From Planctomycetota bacterium (GTDB taxonomy: Bacteria; Planctomycetota; SZUA-567), in NCBI GenBank assembly GCA_020861125.1, contig JAJBSZ010000321.1, positions 1 through 6,903 on the forward strand: 6,903 nucleotides of DNA. Direction: 5' to 3'. Shown here piece by piece: positions 5,905 through 6,903 of the stretch; position 1 is the stretch's first letter, and each line of letters starts with the position of its first letter. Below the pieces are notes generated by a model. The model did no database searches, was not told the DNA's origin, and saw only the letters and a program-made list of their open reading frames with translations. The position numbers and the translations under genes were made by a program.

Positions 5905-6903
5905 TCAAACCCTCACCGCACCGGCGGTTTTCGCGTTCCGGTACCGGCGCCGCAACGGCATTATCTCCTTTTTGAGGAAAGCGTCAACCTGTTCGGGCGC
6001 CCGGCCGACGAAGCGCCGGCCATCCAGCAAACTGTCCAGATTCCCGGCCACGGCGGCGAAGGCGGGGTCCCCCTCGAGCCGCGCCACCAGATCGTTGTCG
6101 AGGCCCTGCCGTTTTACCCGATCCGCCGCCGCCAGAGAGTGGACGCGGATGCGCTCGTGCAGCGCCTGGCGATCCCCCCCGGCCTTGACGGCGGCCATGA
6201 GAATTTCCTCCGTCGCCATGAAAGGAAGTTCGGCCGCCAGGTTGCGCTCGATGATCTTCGGGTACACCACCAGTCCCGAGGCCACATTGTGGCACAGTTC
6301 GAGGATGGCGTCCGCCGCCAGGAAGGCCTGCGGCAAGCTGATCCGGCGGTTGGCGGAATCGTCCAGGGTCCGCTCCAGCCACTGCGTTCCTTGGGTCATC
6401 AGCCCGTTCAGCGGCAGGGTCATCAGGTATCGGGCCAGGGAACAAATGCGCTCGGATCGCATGGGGTTGCGCTTGTAAGCCATGGCGGAGGAACCGATCT
6501 GCCCCTTCTCGAACGGTTCCTCGATCTCCTTGCGATGGGCGAGAAGGCGAATGTCGGTGGCGAATTTCGACGCCGACTCGGCAATGCCGGCCAGGGTGTC
6601 GAGAATCTGGGTGTCGAGTTTGCGGCTATAGGTCTGGCCGCTCACCGCCAAGGTCCCGGGGAAATCCAGCTTGCGGCAGATGATCTCGTTCAGCTCCTCG
6701 CATTTGCGGTGATCGCCGTCGAATAGGGCGAGAAAGCTGGCCTGGGTGCCGGTGGTTCCCATGGCCCCCCGCAGCCGGAGGCCGTCGCTTCGGCGGGCAA
6801 TCTCCGCCAGATCCAGGAGAAAATCCTGGGCCCAGAGGGTGGCCCGTTTGCCGACGGTGGTGGGCTGGGCCGGCTGGAAATGGGTAAAGCCGAGGGTGGG
6901 GCG
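5905..6903 (-). CDS. purB: Adenylosuccinate lyase (5' end outside window)
   Basis: PurB cleaves fumarate from SAICAR to give AICAR, and from adenylosuccinate to give AMP, acting twice in purine synthesis. The 332 visible residues lack the N-terminal part, roughly 150 residues by comparison with the human enzyme of 484. The fragment opens with [19 protein letters not shown] (2-20), carrying the catalytic His8 of the fragment. [10 protein letters not shown] follows at 48-57, GQTYSRK soon after, and then the fumarate-lyase signature [11 protein letters not shown] (137-147) with the flexible-loop serines 138-139. [13 protein letters not shown] and [12 protein letters not shown] (fragment coordinates about 175-230) are also diagnostic. 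The sequence resembles the animal-type enzyme far more than the shorter B. subtilis or longer E. coli PurB forms. The reading frame is open to the window edge. The M42 peptidase begins 27 bases downstream. Identification is very secure. Confidence 0.96.
   Translation of the reverse strand, partial: RPTLGFTHFQPAQPTTVGKRATLWAQDFLLDLAEIARRSDGLRLRGAMGTTGTQASFLALFDGDHRKCEELNEIICRKLDFPGTLAVSGQTYSRKLDTQILDTLAGIAESASKFATDIRLLAHRKEIEEPFEKGQIGSSAMAYKRNPMRSERICSLARYLMTLPLNGLMTQGTQWLERTLDDSANRRISLPQAFLAADAILELCHNVASGLVVYPKIIERNLAAELPFMATEEILMAAVKAGGDRQALHERIRVHSLAAADRVKRQGLDNDLVARLEGDPAFAAVAGNLDSLLDGRRFVGRAPEQVDAFLKKEIMPLRRRYRNAKTAGAVRV

Noticed and set aside
5521..6726. Long plus-strand open frame (401 codons) antisense to purB and the M42 peptidase
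   Set aside because: Same cause: it lies across two secure minus-strand genes, has no plausible family features and crosses their junction.

Overview
The window is a densely packed stretch of bacterial chromosome. All eight recognisable genes lie on the minus strand and are read from right to left. Base composition is GC-rich, with strong G/C preference at third codon positions, which also produces long spurious open frames on the opposite strand. The gene content (HDOD signalling protein, M42 peptidase, ABC-2 exporter, animal-type adenylosuccinate lyase, long-form PurQ) suggests a deltaproteobacterial-type organism (Desulfobacterota/Desulfuromonadota). This placement is an inference from protein style, not from a marker gene.

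In order of transcription, from the right edge: purB (adenylosuccinate lyase, 5' end outside the window); an M42-family metallo-aminopeptidase; an ABC-transporter ATPase starting in an ATGA overlap with the peptidase stop; its ABC-2 permease, one base after the ATPase stop; an 84-base gap; a small two-part protein with a domain of the kind often placed ahead of HD-GYP domains; an HDOD-domain protein overlapping the small gene by 8 bases; purQ (glutaminase subunit of FGAM synthase), 13 bases downstream; and accA (acetyl-CoA carboxylase carboxyltransferase alpha), 49 bases downstream and running off the left edge.

Two metabolic themes frame the region: purine synthesis (purB, purQ) and the first step of fatty-acid synthesis (accA). 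Between them are two co-translated pairs: an ATPase/permease pair attached to the peptidase, and a small-protein/HDOD pair that looks regulatory. Same orientation, short gaps and overlaps are consistent with one operon or two consecutive ones; the only gap that could hold a boundary is 2905-2988. Junction elements include a T7 run at the HDOD 3' end and an imperfect dyad in the 84-base gap.

I found no RNA genes, mobile elements, CRISPR, phage or defence genes, and no frameshifted genes. This is mainly a housekeeping region. The most interesting part is the small-protein/HDOD pair inserted between exporter and biosynthetic genes. I see no clear case for a new biological system.
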